From positions 1 through 9,133 of the forward strand of contig DATMEO010000133.1 of assembly GCA_035556515.1 (NCBI GenBank): a stretch of 9,133 bases of DNA, given 5' to 3'. The stretch is from Gaiellasilicea sp035556515. Its GTDB lineage: Bacteria; Actinomycetota; Thermoleophilia; Gaiellales; Gaiellaceae. Position 1 is the first letter of the stretch, and every line of letters starts with the position of its first letter. A program made the position numbers and the translations under genes. A model generated the notes under the pieces. The model worked only from the letters and a program-made list of their open reading frames with translations, did no database searches and was not told the DNA's origin. This document shows positions 1-6,957 of the stretch, in pieces.

Positions 1-1236
1 TGCGTCGCCGCGAGCTCCGTTCAGGCCTCATCGGGCATCGGCTACGGGATCCAGGACGACGCGTGGTTGGAGTTCGGCCCGGGGACCCTCGACCAGCGGC
101 TGAGAACGTTCGAGCGACTCGGCGTTCCATTCGTCCGCTTCACGCTGCGTTGGAACCAGGTCGCGCCGCGACGGCCGAAGGATGCGACGTCGCCGCGCGA
201 TCGCGCGTACGACTGGCGCCGGCCGGACAGGGTCCTGCGCGGGCTTCGCCGCCACGGGCTGACGCCCGTGCTCACCCTCGTCGGCACGCCGGCGTGGGCG
301 AACGGAGGGCGATCGCCGCAGTACGCACCGCCGCGGCCCCGGGACTTCCGCCGCTTCGCGACCGCCGCCGCCCGTCGATACCCCTGGGTTCGCCATTGGG
401 TGATCTGGAACGAGCCGAACAAGCGTCTCTGGCTCAGGCCGACGAAGGCAGCCATCTACGTCCGGCACCTGCTCAACCCCGGGTACGAGGGAATCCATGC
501 CGTGCTGCCGCGCGCCCGCGTCGGCGGCGGTGCGACCGGGCCGAAGGGCGCGGTGGGCGGCGTCTCACCCACCGCCTGGGTGCGTGCGATGTGGGCCGCC
601 GGCGCGAAGCTCGACGCGTACGCCCACCACCCATACCCGTCGACGCCGTCCGAGACGCCGTCGAGCGGCGGCTGCAAGAACTGCCCGTGGATCACGATGG
701 CGACGCTCCCGAAGCTCCTGATCCTCGTCAAGCGCCACTTCGGCTCGAAGCCGATCTGGCTGACGGAGTACGGCTACCAGACGAACCCGCCGGACACGTT
801 CCTGGGCGTGACCCTCAAGCGGCAGGCGACGAATCTCAGCCTCGCCGCCATGCGGGCGTGGCGGCTGCCGCGGGTGACGATGCTGATCCAGTACCTCTAC
901 CGCGACGAGCCCCAGCTCAGCCGCTTCCAGACCGGGCTCGTGTTCATCGACGACCGCTGGAAGCCGTCGTTGCAGGCGTTCCGGCTTCCCTTCGCCCAGA
1001 TGGGGCGGCGCGGGCTGCAGGCGATCGTCTGGGGCCAGGTCCGCGACGGCCGGCCCGGGCGGAAGCGCTATCGGCTCGAGGTGCTCCGCAGGAACGTGTG
1101 GAAGCCCGTCGGGCGCGCCCGCCTGACGAACGACCACGGCGTCTTCATGCGGACGATTCGGGTCAAGCCGGGGGCGCTTTTCCGGATCTGGTCGCCGGGG
1201 CAGCGGCGGTTCAGCCAGCAGCTGCGGATCAGGTGA
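1..1236 (+). CDS. Secreted clan GH-A glycoside hydrolase, 5'-truncated by window edge
   Basis: The frame is open from base 1 and stops at TGA 1234-1236, so 411 codons are visible and the true start lies upstream. The first visible residues (CVAASSVQA-SSG) look like the end of a signal peptide with an AxA-like cleavage site, so probably only a short N-terminus is missing. The body has the look of a TIM-barrel retaining glycosidase: an early RWNQVAP strand, WNEPN with the likely acid/base Glu at codon 412-414 (visible residue 138), and LTEYGY with the likely nucleophile Glu at codon 766-768 (visible residue 256). An HHPYPS segment between them fits an active-site strand, and CKNC (C225, C228) may form a disulfide. 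The last 80 or so residues look like a small beta domain. The family within clan GH-A (GH39-, GH5- or GH42-like) and the substrate cannot be decided. An internal TTG at 67 would remove the leader and the first strand, so I do not accept it as the start. Confidence 0.8.
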   Translation, partial: CVAASSVQASSGIGYGIQDDAWLEFGPGTLDQRLRTFERLGVPFVRFTLRWNQVAPRRPKDATSPRDRAYDWRRPDRVLRGLRRHGLTPVLTLVGTPAWANGGRSPQYAPPRPRDFRRFATAAARRYPWVRHWVIWNEPNKRLWLRPTKAAIYVRHLLNPGYEGIHAVLPRARVGGGATGPKGAVGGVSPTAWVRAMWAAGAKLDAYAHHPYPSTPSETPSSGGCKNCPWITMATLPKLLILVKRHFGSKPIWLTEYGYQTNPPDTFLGVTLKRQATNLSLAAMRAWRLPRVTMLIQYLYRDEPQLSRFQTGLVFIDDRWKPSLQAFRLPFAQMGRRGLQAIVWGQVRDGRPGRKRYRLEVLRRNVWKPVGRARLTNDHGVFMRTIRVKPGALFRIWSPGQRRFSQQLRIR

Positions 1237-1388
1237 GTCGCAGCAGCACGAGAGCCGCCTCTTGCGACGGACCGACGAGTTTCGCTCACGTGGGTGGGCC
1301 GGCCGGTCGAGGTCGGCGGCGTGGTCATCAGCATGTACCCGCCGATGCTCCGGGCTGCTGACGCTGATCTAGCCGCGCACCTTGAGTA

Positions 1389-1462
1389 CAAACGTCGCAA
1401 ACGATACGATCCGCAGGCTCGTGGCGGTTTTTGCAGTTTGTCCTACTTTTATGCGGTTTGCG
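1389..1462. promoter_or_regulatory. Candidate operator: paired CAAAC / GTTTG repeats
   Basis: CAAACG occurs twice as a direct repeat (1389-1394 and 1398-1403, 9 bp apart). The inverted form GTTTG occurs twice downstream (1436-1440 and 1456-1460). The outer arms make a 7-bp inverted repeat, CGCAAAC 1396-1402 and GTTTGCG 1456-1462. This lies in the AT-richer stretch about 55-125 bp ahead of the proposed GTG start of the secreted metallopeptidase-like gene, where a regulator site would be expected. The repeats are short and could be chance; no regulator is encoded nearby. Confidence 0.25.
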
Positions 1463-1505
1463 GTAACGAGAGCGCGTATCAGACCCTGGCCTACCGAGGT
1501 GCAGC

Positions 1506-1511
1506 GAGGAG
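1506..1511 (+). promoter_or_regulatory. Ribosome-binding site deciding the GTG 1516 start
   Basis: GAGGAG sits 4 nt before GTG 1516 and 16 nt before the next in-frame ATG (1528). The spacing favours GTG 1516, although 4 nt is short. Either start leaves the signal peptide intact. Confidence 0.5.
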
Positions 1512-1515
1512 CCCT

Positions 1516-3147
1516 GTGTCACTGCGGATGGGACTGGCGGCACAACCTCGGGGCGTCGCGGGGCGTCTCAAACCAGCACTGCTAGGCGTTGTAACGCTTT
1601 TCCTGACGAGCAGCATGTTTGCGTTCTGCTCCACAGCCGGCGCGGCACTGCCGCGGTCGACGACCGACCGGCCCGATGACCGCACGGGCGTCCAGGTTCA
1701 CTATTTGTACGTGGTTCCCCACGACTCGGTCGACCGCGCTTTCGACACAGGTTCGGTCGTCGCAGCGTCTGTCAGCTCCTGGCAGGCGTGGCTTCGGAGC
1801 CAGACGGGCGGACGGGAGCTGTACGCCGATACGTACCAGGGCGAGCTCGATGTGAGCTTCTTCCGCCTTGCGACCGACGACGCGACGGTCGCCGCATTGG
1901 GCGCGTTCGTGCGTGAGAAGATTGAGGAGGAGATCTTCACCGCAGGCTTCAACTCCCCGACGAAGCTCTACGCGGTCTTCTACGACGGAACGTCTACCTA
2001 CTCGTGCGGCGGTGGCGATCCTGACCCGCTGTTTCGCGGCATGGTGGCTGCGATGTACCTCAGAGGCGCTCCGCCGGGATGGGTCCCGTGTGCGTCAAAC
2101 CCGATCGGGGGCACGCCTCCCGGCTACTTCGAGTTCACGATGCTGCACGAGATCATGCACACCCTGGACTTCGTCCCTCCGTGCGCACCGCACGTGACCG
2201 CTCTCGACCATGTCTCAGACAGCAACTACGACCTGATGTGGGCCGGCAACGCTCCCTGGCGGACGGACGTGCCGGACCAGATGCGTCTCGACGTCGGACA
2301 CGACGACTACTACGAGCACAATCTTCCTGGCTGCCCGGACTTTGCTGACAATCCGTACCTCTCGCCGCCCATTCCCGGCGGCGGTGGTGGCGGCGGCGGT
2401 GGTGGCGGCGGCGGTGGCGGCGCCAAGCCGGACATCGGTGTGACGCTCGCCGCTGCGAAGACCTCGCTCGTGCCGAATGAAGCCCTCGAGATCCGGGTCA
2501 CTGTCTCGAACAAGGCGACCGCTTCCGCGACCGGGCTGCGGGCGCTGATCACGTTGCCGGCCGGCACAACTCTGCTTGGCGCGCCGGCATTCGACCGCGG
2601 CTCGGGCTGCACCGGCGCGAGCACGCTCGACTGTAACCTCGACTTTCTACCCGTCAACACATCGACGCTAGTTCGTTTCTCGATCAATGTCGGCGCCGCC
2701 GGCGCCAAGACGATCGGCGCACGGGTGTCAACGAGTGCAGGCGATTTGAACGACCAGGACAACAGCAGCTCGCTGGCGCTGGAGGTCATTGAACCGCAAG
2801 CCCCGCTACCTGCGAGTCCTGTTCGCAGCACGGGCGTCTCCCGGACGGGAACGAACGGCCCCAATGTCCTCATCGGCACGCAGTGGGCAGATACGTTGAC
2901 CGGCCGTGGTGGTAACGACCGCCTCTCTGGCGTCGGCGGCAACGACCACCTGTTCGGCGGCTCCGGCAATGACCGCCTGTTCGGCGGCGCGGGTCGCGAC
3001 CTGCTCGACGCAGGTCCCGGCAACGACACGGTCGCAGCCCGCGACAAGGCGAAAGACACGATCCGCTGCGGCGCCGGCCAGGACACGGTCACCGCCGACC
3101 GCGTCGACGTCGTCGCGCACAACTGCGAGACCGTCCGCCGCCGCTGA
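1516..3147 (+). CDS. Secreted HExxH metallopeptidase-like protein with Gly hinge, DUF11-like domain and RTX repeats
   Basis: 543 residues from GTG 1516. Residues 1-43 form a signal peptide: Arg/Lys-containing n-region, hydrophobic ALLGVVTLFL core, AGA cleavage site, no lipobox. The N-terminal domain (about 50-285) contains HEIMH at 211-215, the zinc-binding HExxH motif. Further possible ligands are H226 and H232 (in DHVSD), followed by DLMW with M241 resembling a metzincin Met-turn. The HExxH-to-third-His spacing is longer than the classical HExxHxxGxxH, so I call it metallopeptidase-like. Cysteines in YSCGG, VPCAS, PPCAPH and PGCPD probably form disulfides. A run of 15 glycines (288-302) separates it from a DUF11/CARDB-like beta-sandwich (about 304-425). 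RTX nonapeptide-type repeats such as GGNDRLSGV and GSGNDRLFGG (about 445-508) follow, then a Cys-containing tail ending in RRR. The RTX part should bind calcium outside the cell. No type I secretion genes are present, and the signal peptide argues for Sec export. The substrate is unknown and activity is unproven. Confidence 0.82.
   Translation: MSLRMGLAAQPRGVAGRLKPALLGVVTLFLTSSMFAFCSTAGAALPRSTTDRPDDRTGVQVHYLYVVPHDSVDRAFDTGSVVAASVSSWQAWLRSQTGGRELYADTYQGELDVSFFRLATDDATVAALGAFVREKIEEEIFTAGFNSPTKLYAVFYDGTSTYSCGGGDPDPLFRGMVAAMYLRGAPPGWVPCASNPIGGTPPGYFEFTMLHEIMHTLDFVPPCAPHVTALDHVSDSNYDLMWAGNAPWRTDVPDQMRLDVGHDDYYEHNLPGCPDFADNPYLSPPIPGGGGGGGGGGGGGGGAKPDIGVTLAAAKTSLVPNEALEIRVTVSNKATASATGLRALITLPAGTTLLGAPAFDRGSGCTGASTLDCNLDFLPVNTSTLVRFSINVGAAGAKTIGARVSTSAGDLNDQDNSSSLALEVIEPQAPLPASPVRSTGVSRTGTNGPNVLIGTQWADTLTGRGGNDRLSGVGGNDHLFGGSGNDRLFGGAGRDLLDAGPGNDTVAARDKAKDTIRCGAGQDTVTADRVDVVAHNCETVRRR
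2377..2421 (+). repeat. In-frame 15-bp tandem repeat x3 encoding Gly15
   Basis: Three tandem copies of GGCGGCGGTGGTGGC (2377-2391, 2392-2406, and 2407-2421 with one change, GGT to GGC at the fourth codon) encode fifteen consecutive glycines. The unit is a multiple of three, so gain or loss of copies would change hinge length without frameshift. It separates the metallopeptidase-like domain from the DUF11-like domain. Confidence 0.9.
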
Positions 3148-3167
3148 GGCCCACTCTGCCGGGAGCG

Positions 3168-3195
3168 AACGGGCCGCCCTTTCGGACGGCCCGTT
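3168..3195. terminator. Hairpin between convergent genes, possible bidirectional terminator
   Basis: AACGGGCCG (3168-3176) and CGGCCCGTT (3187-3195) form a perfect 9-bp GC-rich stem with a 10-nt loop. It starts 20 nt after the stop of the RTX protein and lies 62 nt beyond the stop of the convergent nrdJ. No clear U-run follows on either strand, so termination efficiency is uncertain; the position between convergent genes is the main support. Confidence 0.55.
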
Positions 3196-3257
3196 GCGAA
3201 TGTCGCGAACATTGGCGTGCTCAGGAATGAGACACGCGCATGCTTGCAACCAAGCTG

Positions 3258-6032
3258 CTAGCTGCAGCCGGTGTTCGTGCCGCAGTCGCGGCACGTGTAA
3301 CAGCTGCCCGTGCGCACCATGCTGCCGCCGCACTTGGCGCACTCGACCGCGTCCTCCCAGGTGTTGAAGAGGGCGGTCTGGCCCTTCGGCGGCGCCTCGA
3401 CCGCCGGCGCCTGCGCCTCGCCGGTCGCGTACGCCTGCGCGAGCCGCGCCTTCACCTCGGCGGTCAGGATCCCCGCCTCCTCCTGCTGCTCGGAGGTGAG
3501 GAACTTCTTCCCCATCCAACGGAAGATGTAGTCGACGATCGACTTCGCGACCCGGATGTCGGCGTCGTTCGTGAGCCCGCTCGGCTCGAAGCGCATGTGG
3601 CTGAACTTCGAGACGTAGACCTCGAGCGGCACGCCGTACTGGAGCCCGAGGCTGACCGAGATCATGAACGAGTTCATCAGGCCGGCGAGCGTCGTGCCCT
3701 CCTTGGCGATGTCGACGAAGATGTCGCCCGGAGTGCCGTCCTCGAAGAGGCCGACGTGGATGTAGCCCTCGTAGTCGCCGACCTTGAACTTGCGGCCGAC
3801 CTCGACGCGATCCTCCGGCACCCGCCGCCGCTTCGGCTGCGCGACCGGTGCGATCGGGGCGAGCGTCGGCAGCGTCGCGATGCTCTTGTCGGCGGAACCC
3901 GAGAGCGGCTGCGCCACCTTGCAGTTGTCGCGATAGATCGCGATTGCCTTGACGCCGAGCTGCCACGACTCGATCAGGAGCTGCGACACGTCCTCGACCG
4001 TCGCCTCCTCGGGCAGGTTGACCGTCTTCGAGATCGCGCCCGAGATGAACGGCTGCACGGCTCCCATCATCTTCACGTGACCCATGTAGTGGATCGCGCG
4101 ATCGCCGATCGCGCAGTCGAAGACGGGGTAGTGCTCGCTCTTGATCTTCGGCGCGCCCACGATCGTGTTCCGCTCGTCGATGAACGCCACGACCTCCTCG
4201 ACCTCGCTCGGCGTGTAGCCGAGCTTGTCGAGCGCCATCGGCACCGTCTTGTTCACGATCGTGATCTCGCCGCCGCCGACGAGCTTCTTCGACTTGACGA
4301 GCGAGAAGTCCGGCTCGACGCCGGTGGTGTCGCAATCCATCATGAAGCTGATCGTCCCGGTCGGCGCGAGCACGGTCGCCTGCGCGTTCCGGTAGCCGCT
4401 GACCTCGCCCTTGTCGAGCGCGTCGTCCCAGGCCTGGCGGGCGGCGGTGAGCAGGTCGTCCGGCACCGAGTCGGAGTCCTGGATGTTCCCGACCGCGGCG
4501 CGGTGCTTCGCGATCACGCCGATCATCGCGGCTGCGTTCGGCCGGTAGCCGGCGAACGGGCCCATCCGCTGGGCAATCTCGGCCGACTTGCGGTAGGCGC
4601 GGCCGGTCATCAGCGCCGTGATCGCCGCCGCGTAGGCGCGGCCGTCGTCGGAGTCGTACGGGAAGCCCCGCGCCATCAGGAGCGCGCCGAGGTTCGCGTA
4701 GCCGAGCCCGAGCTGGCGGTACGCCTTCGCGTTCCGGTCGATCTCCGGCGTCGGGTACGACGAGTAGCCGACGCAGATCTCCTGCGCCAGGAACATCACG
4801 TCGACCGCGTGCTCGAAGGCGGTGACGTCGAACTCGCCGTCCTCGCGCCGGAACTTCATCAGGTTGAGCGAGGAGAGGTTGCAGGCCGAGTCGTCGATCG
4901 ACATGTACTCCGAGCACGGGTTGGAGGCGTTGATCCGGCCCGTGTTCGGGAGCGTGTGCCACGCGTTGATCGTCGTGTCGTACTGGACGCCCGGGTCGGC
5001 GCACTGCCACGCCGCCTCGGCGATCTGGCGCAGGAGCTCGCGCGCGTCGGTCGACTCGACCACCGTGCCGTCGGTGCGGGCAGTCAGGTTCCACTCCTTG
5101 CTCTCGAGCACCGACTCCATGAAGGCGTCGCTGACCCGGACCGAGTTGTTCGCGTTCTGATACTGGATCGAGGCCCAGTCGCCCGAGTCGAGCGACATGT
5201 CGTAGCCGGCCTGCTCGAGGACGCGTGCCTTCCGCTCCTCCTTGGCCTTGCACCAGATGAATTCCTCGATGTCGGGGTGGTCGACGTCGAGCACGACCAT
5301 CTTGGCCGCGCGCCGCGTCTTCCCGCCCGACTTGATCGTGCCCGCCGACGCGTCGGCGCCGCGCATGAAGCTGACCGGGCCGGACGCGTAGCCGCCCTTC
5401 GAGAGCTGCTCCTTCGAGCTGCGCAGCTTCGAGAGGTTGAGGCCCGAGCCGGAGCCGCCGCGGAAGATGACGCCCTCGCGCCGGATCCAGTCGAGAATCG
5501 ACTCCATCGAGTCGTCGATCGAGAGGATGAAGCAGGCCGAGCACTGCGGCTTCTCCTCGAAGCCGACGTTGAACCAGACCGGTGAGTTGAAGGAGGCGAA
5601 CTGGTTGACGAGGATCGCCTTCAGCTCGGCCTCGAACGTGTCGGCCTCGTCCGTGGTCGCGAAGTAACCCCCTGCCCGGCCCCAGCCGCCGATCGTGTCG
5701 ACGACGCGGCCGATCATCTGCTTGACGCTGCGCTCGCGCTCGGGGGAGCTGAGCCGCCCGCGGAAGTACTTCTGCGCGACGATGTTCGTCGCCGTCTGCG
5801 ACCAGAAGCGCGGGAACTCGACGTTCCGCTGCTCGAAGGCCGGCCCGTCCTTGCCCGGGATGATCGCGTCGCGGAGCTCCCACTCGATCTCGTCGAACGG
5901 GTCGCGCCCGGGGATGGTGAAGAAGCGTCCGGGGGTGACCGATGCCGTCTCCTCGACGACGACGTTCACGACCTCCTCCGGCGCGGCTGCTGCGTCCTGC
6001 ACTGCTTCCTTGGTCTGCTTTGCGGTCGCCAT
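3258..6032 (-). CDS. nrdJ: Adenosylcobalamin-dependent (class II) ribonucleoside-diphosphate reductase NrdJ
   Basis: 924 residues, ATG at 6032-6030, TAG at 3260-3258. It reduces ribonucleotides to deoxyribonucleotides in the cytoplasm using a B12-generated thiyl radical, without a separate radical subunit and without oxygen. NPCSEYM (371-377) carries the radical cysteine C373 with N371 and E375. C384 (DSACNLSS), 11 residues later, and a Cys of QCSACF (C164/C167, more likely C167) are the expected active-site redox pair. The phosphate-binding APTGTISFMMDCD segment starts near 556. About 745-840 fits the TSCPD domain common in NrdJ. The C-terminus has C898, C901, C911, C914, C917 and C923, a zinc-ribbon/redox tail thought to re-reduce the active site. 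Residues 1-35 are an Ala/Glu/Val-rich extension. The length is normal for bacterial NrdJ, and no intein interrupts it although inteins are frequent in this family. It stands alone: 3' convergent, 5' gap of 170 bp. Identification is near certain. Confidence 0.97.
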   Translation of the reverse strand: MATAKQTKEAVQDAAAAPEEVVNVVVEETASVTPGRFFTIPGRDPFDEIEWELRDAIIPGKDGPAFEQRNVEFPRFWSQTATNIVAQKYFRGRLSSPERERSVKQMIGRVVDTIGGWGRAGGYFATTDEADTFEAELKAILVNQFASFNSPVWFNVGFEEKPQCSACFILSIDDSMESILDWIRREGVIFRGGSGSGLNLSKLRSSKEQLSKGGYASGPVSFMRGADASAGTIKSGGKTRRAAKMVVLDVDHPDIEEFIWCKAKEERKARVLEQAGYDMSLDSGDWASIQYQNANNSVRVSDAFMESVLESKEWNLTARTDGTVVESTDARELLRQIAEAAWQCADPGVQYDTTINAWHTLPNTGRINASNPCSEYMSIDDSACNLSSLNLMKFRREDGEFDVTAFEHAVDVMFLAQEICVGYSSYPTPEIDRNAKAYRQLGLGYANLGALLMARGFPYDSDDGRAYAAAITALMTGRAYRKSAEIAQRMGPFAGYRPNAAAMIGVIAKHRAAVGNIQDSDSVPDDLLTAARQAWDDALDKGEVSGYRNAQATVLAPTGTISFMMDCDTTGVEPDFSLVKSKKLVGGGEITIVNKTVPMALDKLGYTPSEVEEVVAFIDERNTIVGAPKIKSEHYPVFDCAIGDRAIHYMGHVKMMGAVQPFISGAISKTVNLPEEATVEDVSQLLIESWQLGVKAIAIYRDNCKVAQPLSGSADKSIATLPTLAPIAPVAQPKRRRVPEDRVEVGRKFKVGDYEGYIHVGLFEDGTPGDIFVDIAKEGTTLAGLMNSFMISVSLGLQYGVPLEVYVSKFSHMRFEPSGLTNDADIRVAKSIVDYIFRWMGKKFLTSEQQEEAGILTAEVKARLAQAYATGEAQAPAVEAPPKGQTALFNTWEDAVECAKCGGSMVRTGSCYTCRDCGTNTGCS

Positions 6033-6037
6033 TCTCG

Positions 6038-6043
6038 TCCTCT
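6038..6043 (-). promoter_or_regulatory. Ribosome-binding site of nrdJ
   Basis: On the minus strand AGAGGA precedes the nrdJ ATG by 5 nt, a good Shine-Dalgarno match at suitable spacing that supports this start. Confidence 0.7.
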
Positions 6044-6133
6044 CACCTTCGGCTTGTACGGCGCTCGCAGGTCGGCTTTCTGCGGGCCACTGAGCGGATC
6101 GGGGACGTTAGACCCAGCACCGGACGGAGGCGG

Positions 6134-6152
6134 AAAACCGCTTCAGGAAGCG
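6134..6152 (-). terminator. Weak intrinsic-terminator-like hairpin after the tethered orphan gene
   Basis: Read on the minus strand, CGCTTC (6152-6147), a 2-nt turn and GAAGCG (6144-6139) form a 6-bp stem followed by G and four T (6137-6134). It lies about 50 nt past the stop of the upstream minus-strand gene and about 105 nt before nrdJ, so it could end that transcript. The stem is short and the T-run minimal. It could instead be a leader hairpin of nrdJ. In the rest of this 170-bp gap I see no clear promoter. Confidence 0.35.
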
Positions 6153-6202
6153 CGAAACCGTCCTCTCAGTTTAGCCGCTGGCTGTGGTGTGCCGCGGGTC
6201 TG

Positions 6203-6772
6203 CTAGAGCGCGGGCGGCGGCAGGCGGCGCGCCTGCACGCGGCGGATCACGTAGCCCGCAGAGCCGCCCGCAACGAGCAGCAGCGCCAGGCCGGCGAGGA
6301 TCAGGAGCGGAATCGGGATCGAGCTCGCGCTCTCCGTATCTGTCGGCGCGGCCGCCAGTGTGTCGGTCGGCGGATCGTCCGGGTCGTTCGCGGGGGGCGT
6401 GCCGGTCGTGTCGGTCGTGTCCGTGTTCGGATCGTCCGGGTCCGTCGGCGCGTCGTTCGGCGTTGGGTCGGTGCGAGCCGGCGGCGCGGCCTCACCCCGC
6501 TTCGCCGCCTGGAGGGCGCGCTGGATGTCGTCCTTCGCGCTCGAGTAGTCGCGGACGTCCCGCGGCAGGATCTCGATCGCGTCGTCGTAGCAGTGGAGCG
6601 CATAGGTGCCGTCGACCCGGCCATTGTCGTACCAGTCGTCGATCACGGCCCGGCCGCACGACTGCGCCGCTCCTGCAGGTGCCGAGACGGCGAGCATCGC
6701 GACGAACGCAGCCAGGAGGACGAGCACGCGAAGCGCGGTCCGGGCTGGCTGGTTGGCTGCGGCAGGGGTCAA
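6203..6772 (-). CDS. Small secreted or membrane-tethered orphan protein
   Basis: 189 residues if TTG 6772-6770 is the start, ending at TAG 6205-6203. I do not recognise a characterised family. Residues 1-36 are a signal peptide: Arg-containing n-region, VLVLLAAFVAMLAVSA core, AGAA cleavage site. The ectodomain (about 37-92) is short, has two cysteines (C39, C61) that may bond, and contains an acidic/aromatic segment with DDWYDNG, LHCYDDAIEILP and VRDYSSAKDDIQRAL. A low-complexity Asp/Pro/Thr linker (about 95-150) follows, then one membrane segment (about 152-176) and a basic cytosolic tail (RRVQARRLPPPAL). The predicted topology is a small extracellular domain on a flexible stalk. Start choice: the frame is open to an ATG at 6916, but the intervening residues look non-coding and would bury the signal peptide. 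TTG 6772 gives a normal leader although the Shine-Dalgarno is poor (GGGA, 9 nt away); GTG at 6728-6726 is an alternative. It is transcribed toward nrdJ, perhaps with a terminator between. Confidence 0.65.
   Translation of the reverse strand: MTPAAANQPARTALRVLVLLAAFVAMLAVSAPAGAAQSCGRAVIDDWYDNGRVDGTYALHCYDDAIEILPRDVRDYSSAKDDIQRALQAAKRGEAAPPARTDPTPNDAPTDPDDPNTDTTDTTGTPPANDPDDPPTDTLAAAPTDTESASSIPIPLLILAGLALLLVAGGSAGYVIRRVQARRLPPPAL
6371..6442 (-). repeat. 15-bp direct repeat in the Asp/Pro/Thr linker
   Basis: CGGATCGTCCGGGTC occurs identically at 6371-6385 and 6428-6442. On the coding (minus) strand both encode DPDDP in the stalk of the tethered orphan protein, and GGTCGTGTC units lie between them. 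This fits slippage or duplication growth of a low-complexity linker. Confidence 0.7.
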
Positions 6773-6796
6773 AGGTCGGAATCCCGGGTTGTGCTC

Positions 6797-6813
6797 CCCC
6801 GCGATGTGCGGGG
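6797..6813. promoter_or_regulatory. Palindrome CCCCGC-N5-GCGGGG upstream of the orphan gene
   Basis: A perfect 6-bp inverted repeat with a 5-nt centre (GATGT) lies 24 bp upstream of the proposed TTG start of the minus-strand orphan protein. It could be a leader hairpin or an operator half-site pair. At this GC content a 6-bp palindrome is not rare, so the call is weak. Confidence 0.3.
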
Positions 6814-6944
6814 AATGGTGCAGAGTCTTCCGGACGGCATTGATGTCCGGATGAGCGGCTGGTAAACGGTTTGTTAGGCCACAGGGATACGGCGCTCGTG
6901 GCTTTCCGGTCACCATGCTAGCTTGGCCCGCGATGCGGAGGCCG

Positions 6945-6951
6945 AAGGAGG
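6945..6951 (+). promoter_or_regulatory. Orphan Shine-Dalgarno AAGGAGG with no start codon
   Basis: AAGGAGG is a full match to the anti-Shine-Dalgarno, but no ATG, GTG or TTG follows at usable distance. Repeat copy A begins 7 nt later, where a start codon would be expected, and the ligase-like reading frame past the repeat lacks a Shine-Dalgarno. It may be the original ribosome-binding site of that gene, separated by the repeat. Confidence 0.35.
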
Positions 6952-6957
6952 GTCTGG

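Larger units (their letters stand above)
1237..1515. other. Intergenic region between hydrolase and metallopeptidase-like gene
   Basis: These 279 bases carry no convincing gene. An in-frame extension of the downstream ORF reaches back to 1294, but its translation has no recognisable character and would place the signal peptide about 80 residues inside the protein. The first half is GC-rich; the second half (about 1380-1465) is clearly AT-richer than the surroundings and is the likely site of the promoter of the downstream gene. I could not pick a convincing -35/-10 pair. A weak inverted repeat (GTCGCA 1237-1242 / TGCGAC 1263-1268, 20-nt loop) directly follows the hydrolase stop; it is too weak to call a terminator. 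Confidence 0.5.

Noticed and set aside
1068..1400. Minus-strand ORF across the hydrolase 3' end and the intergenic gap
   Set aside because: It overlaps the well-supported hydrolase, and its translation lacks any domain or secretion feature.
3240..5585. Long plus-strand open frame of 781 codons antisense to nrdJ
   Set aside because: It is fully contained in the certain nrdJ gene, Arg/Asp/Leu/His-rich without domain character, and typical of antisense open frames in GC-rich genes.
2806..5883. Minus-strand open frame of 1025 codons
   Set aside because: It is an off-frame shadow of nrdJ that also runs antisense into the RTX protein gene; the translation is low-complexity Arg/Gly/Ala with no family signal.
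3258..6032. Intein within NrdJ
   Set aside because: The conserved NPCSEYM and APTGT regions, which are common insertion sites, are uninterrupted, and the length is normal.
6040..6130. Possible cobalamin riboswitch upstream of nrdJ (minus-strand AGTGGCCCGCAG and AGCCGACCTGC resemble parts of the B12 box region)
   Set aside because: The fragments are partial and the full conserved core is absent. B12 riboswitches normally repress B12-independent alternatives, not the B12-dependent enzyme.
6773..6916. N-terminal extension of the orphan protein to ATG 6916
   Set aside because: It would put 48 non-hydrophobic residues ahead of a standard signal peptide.
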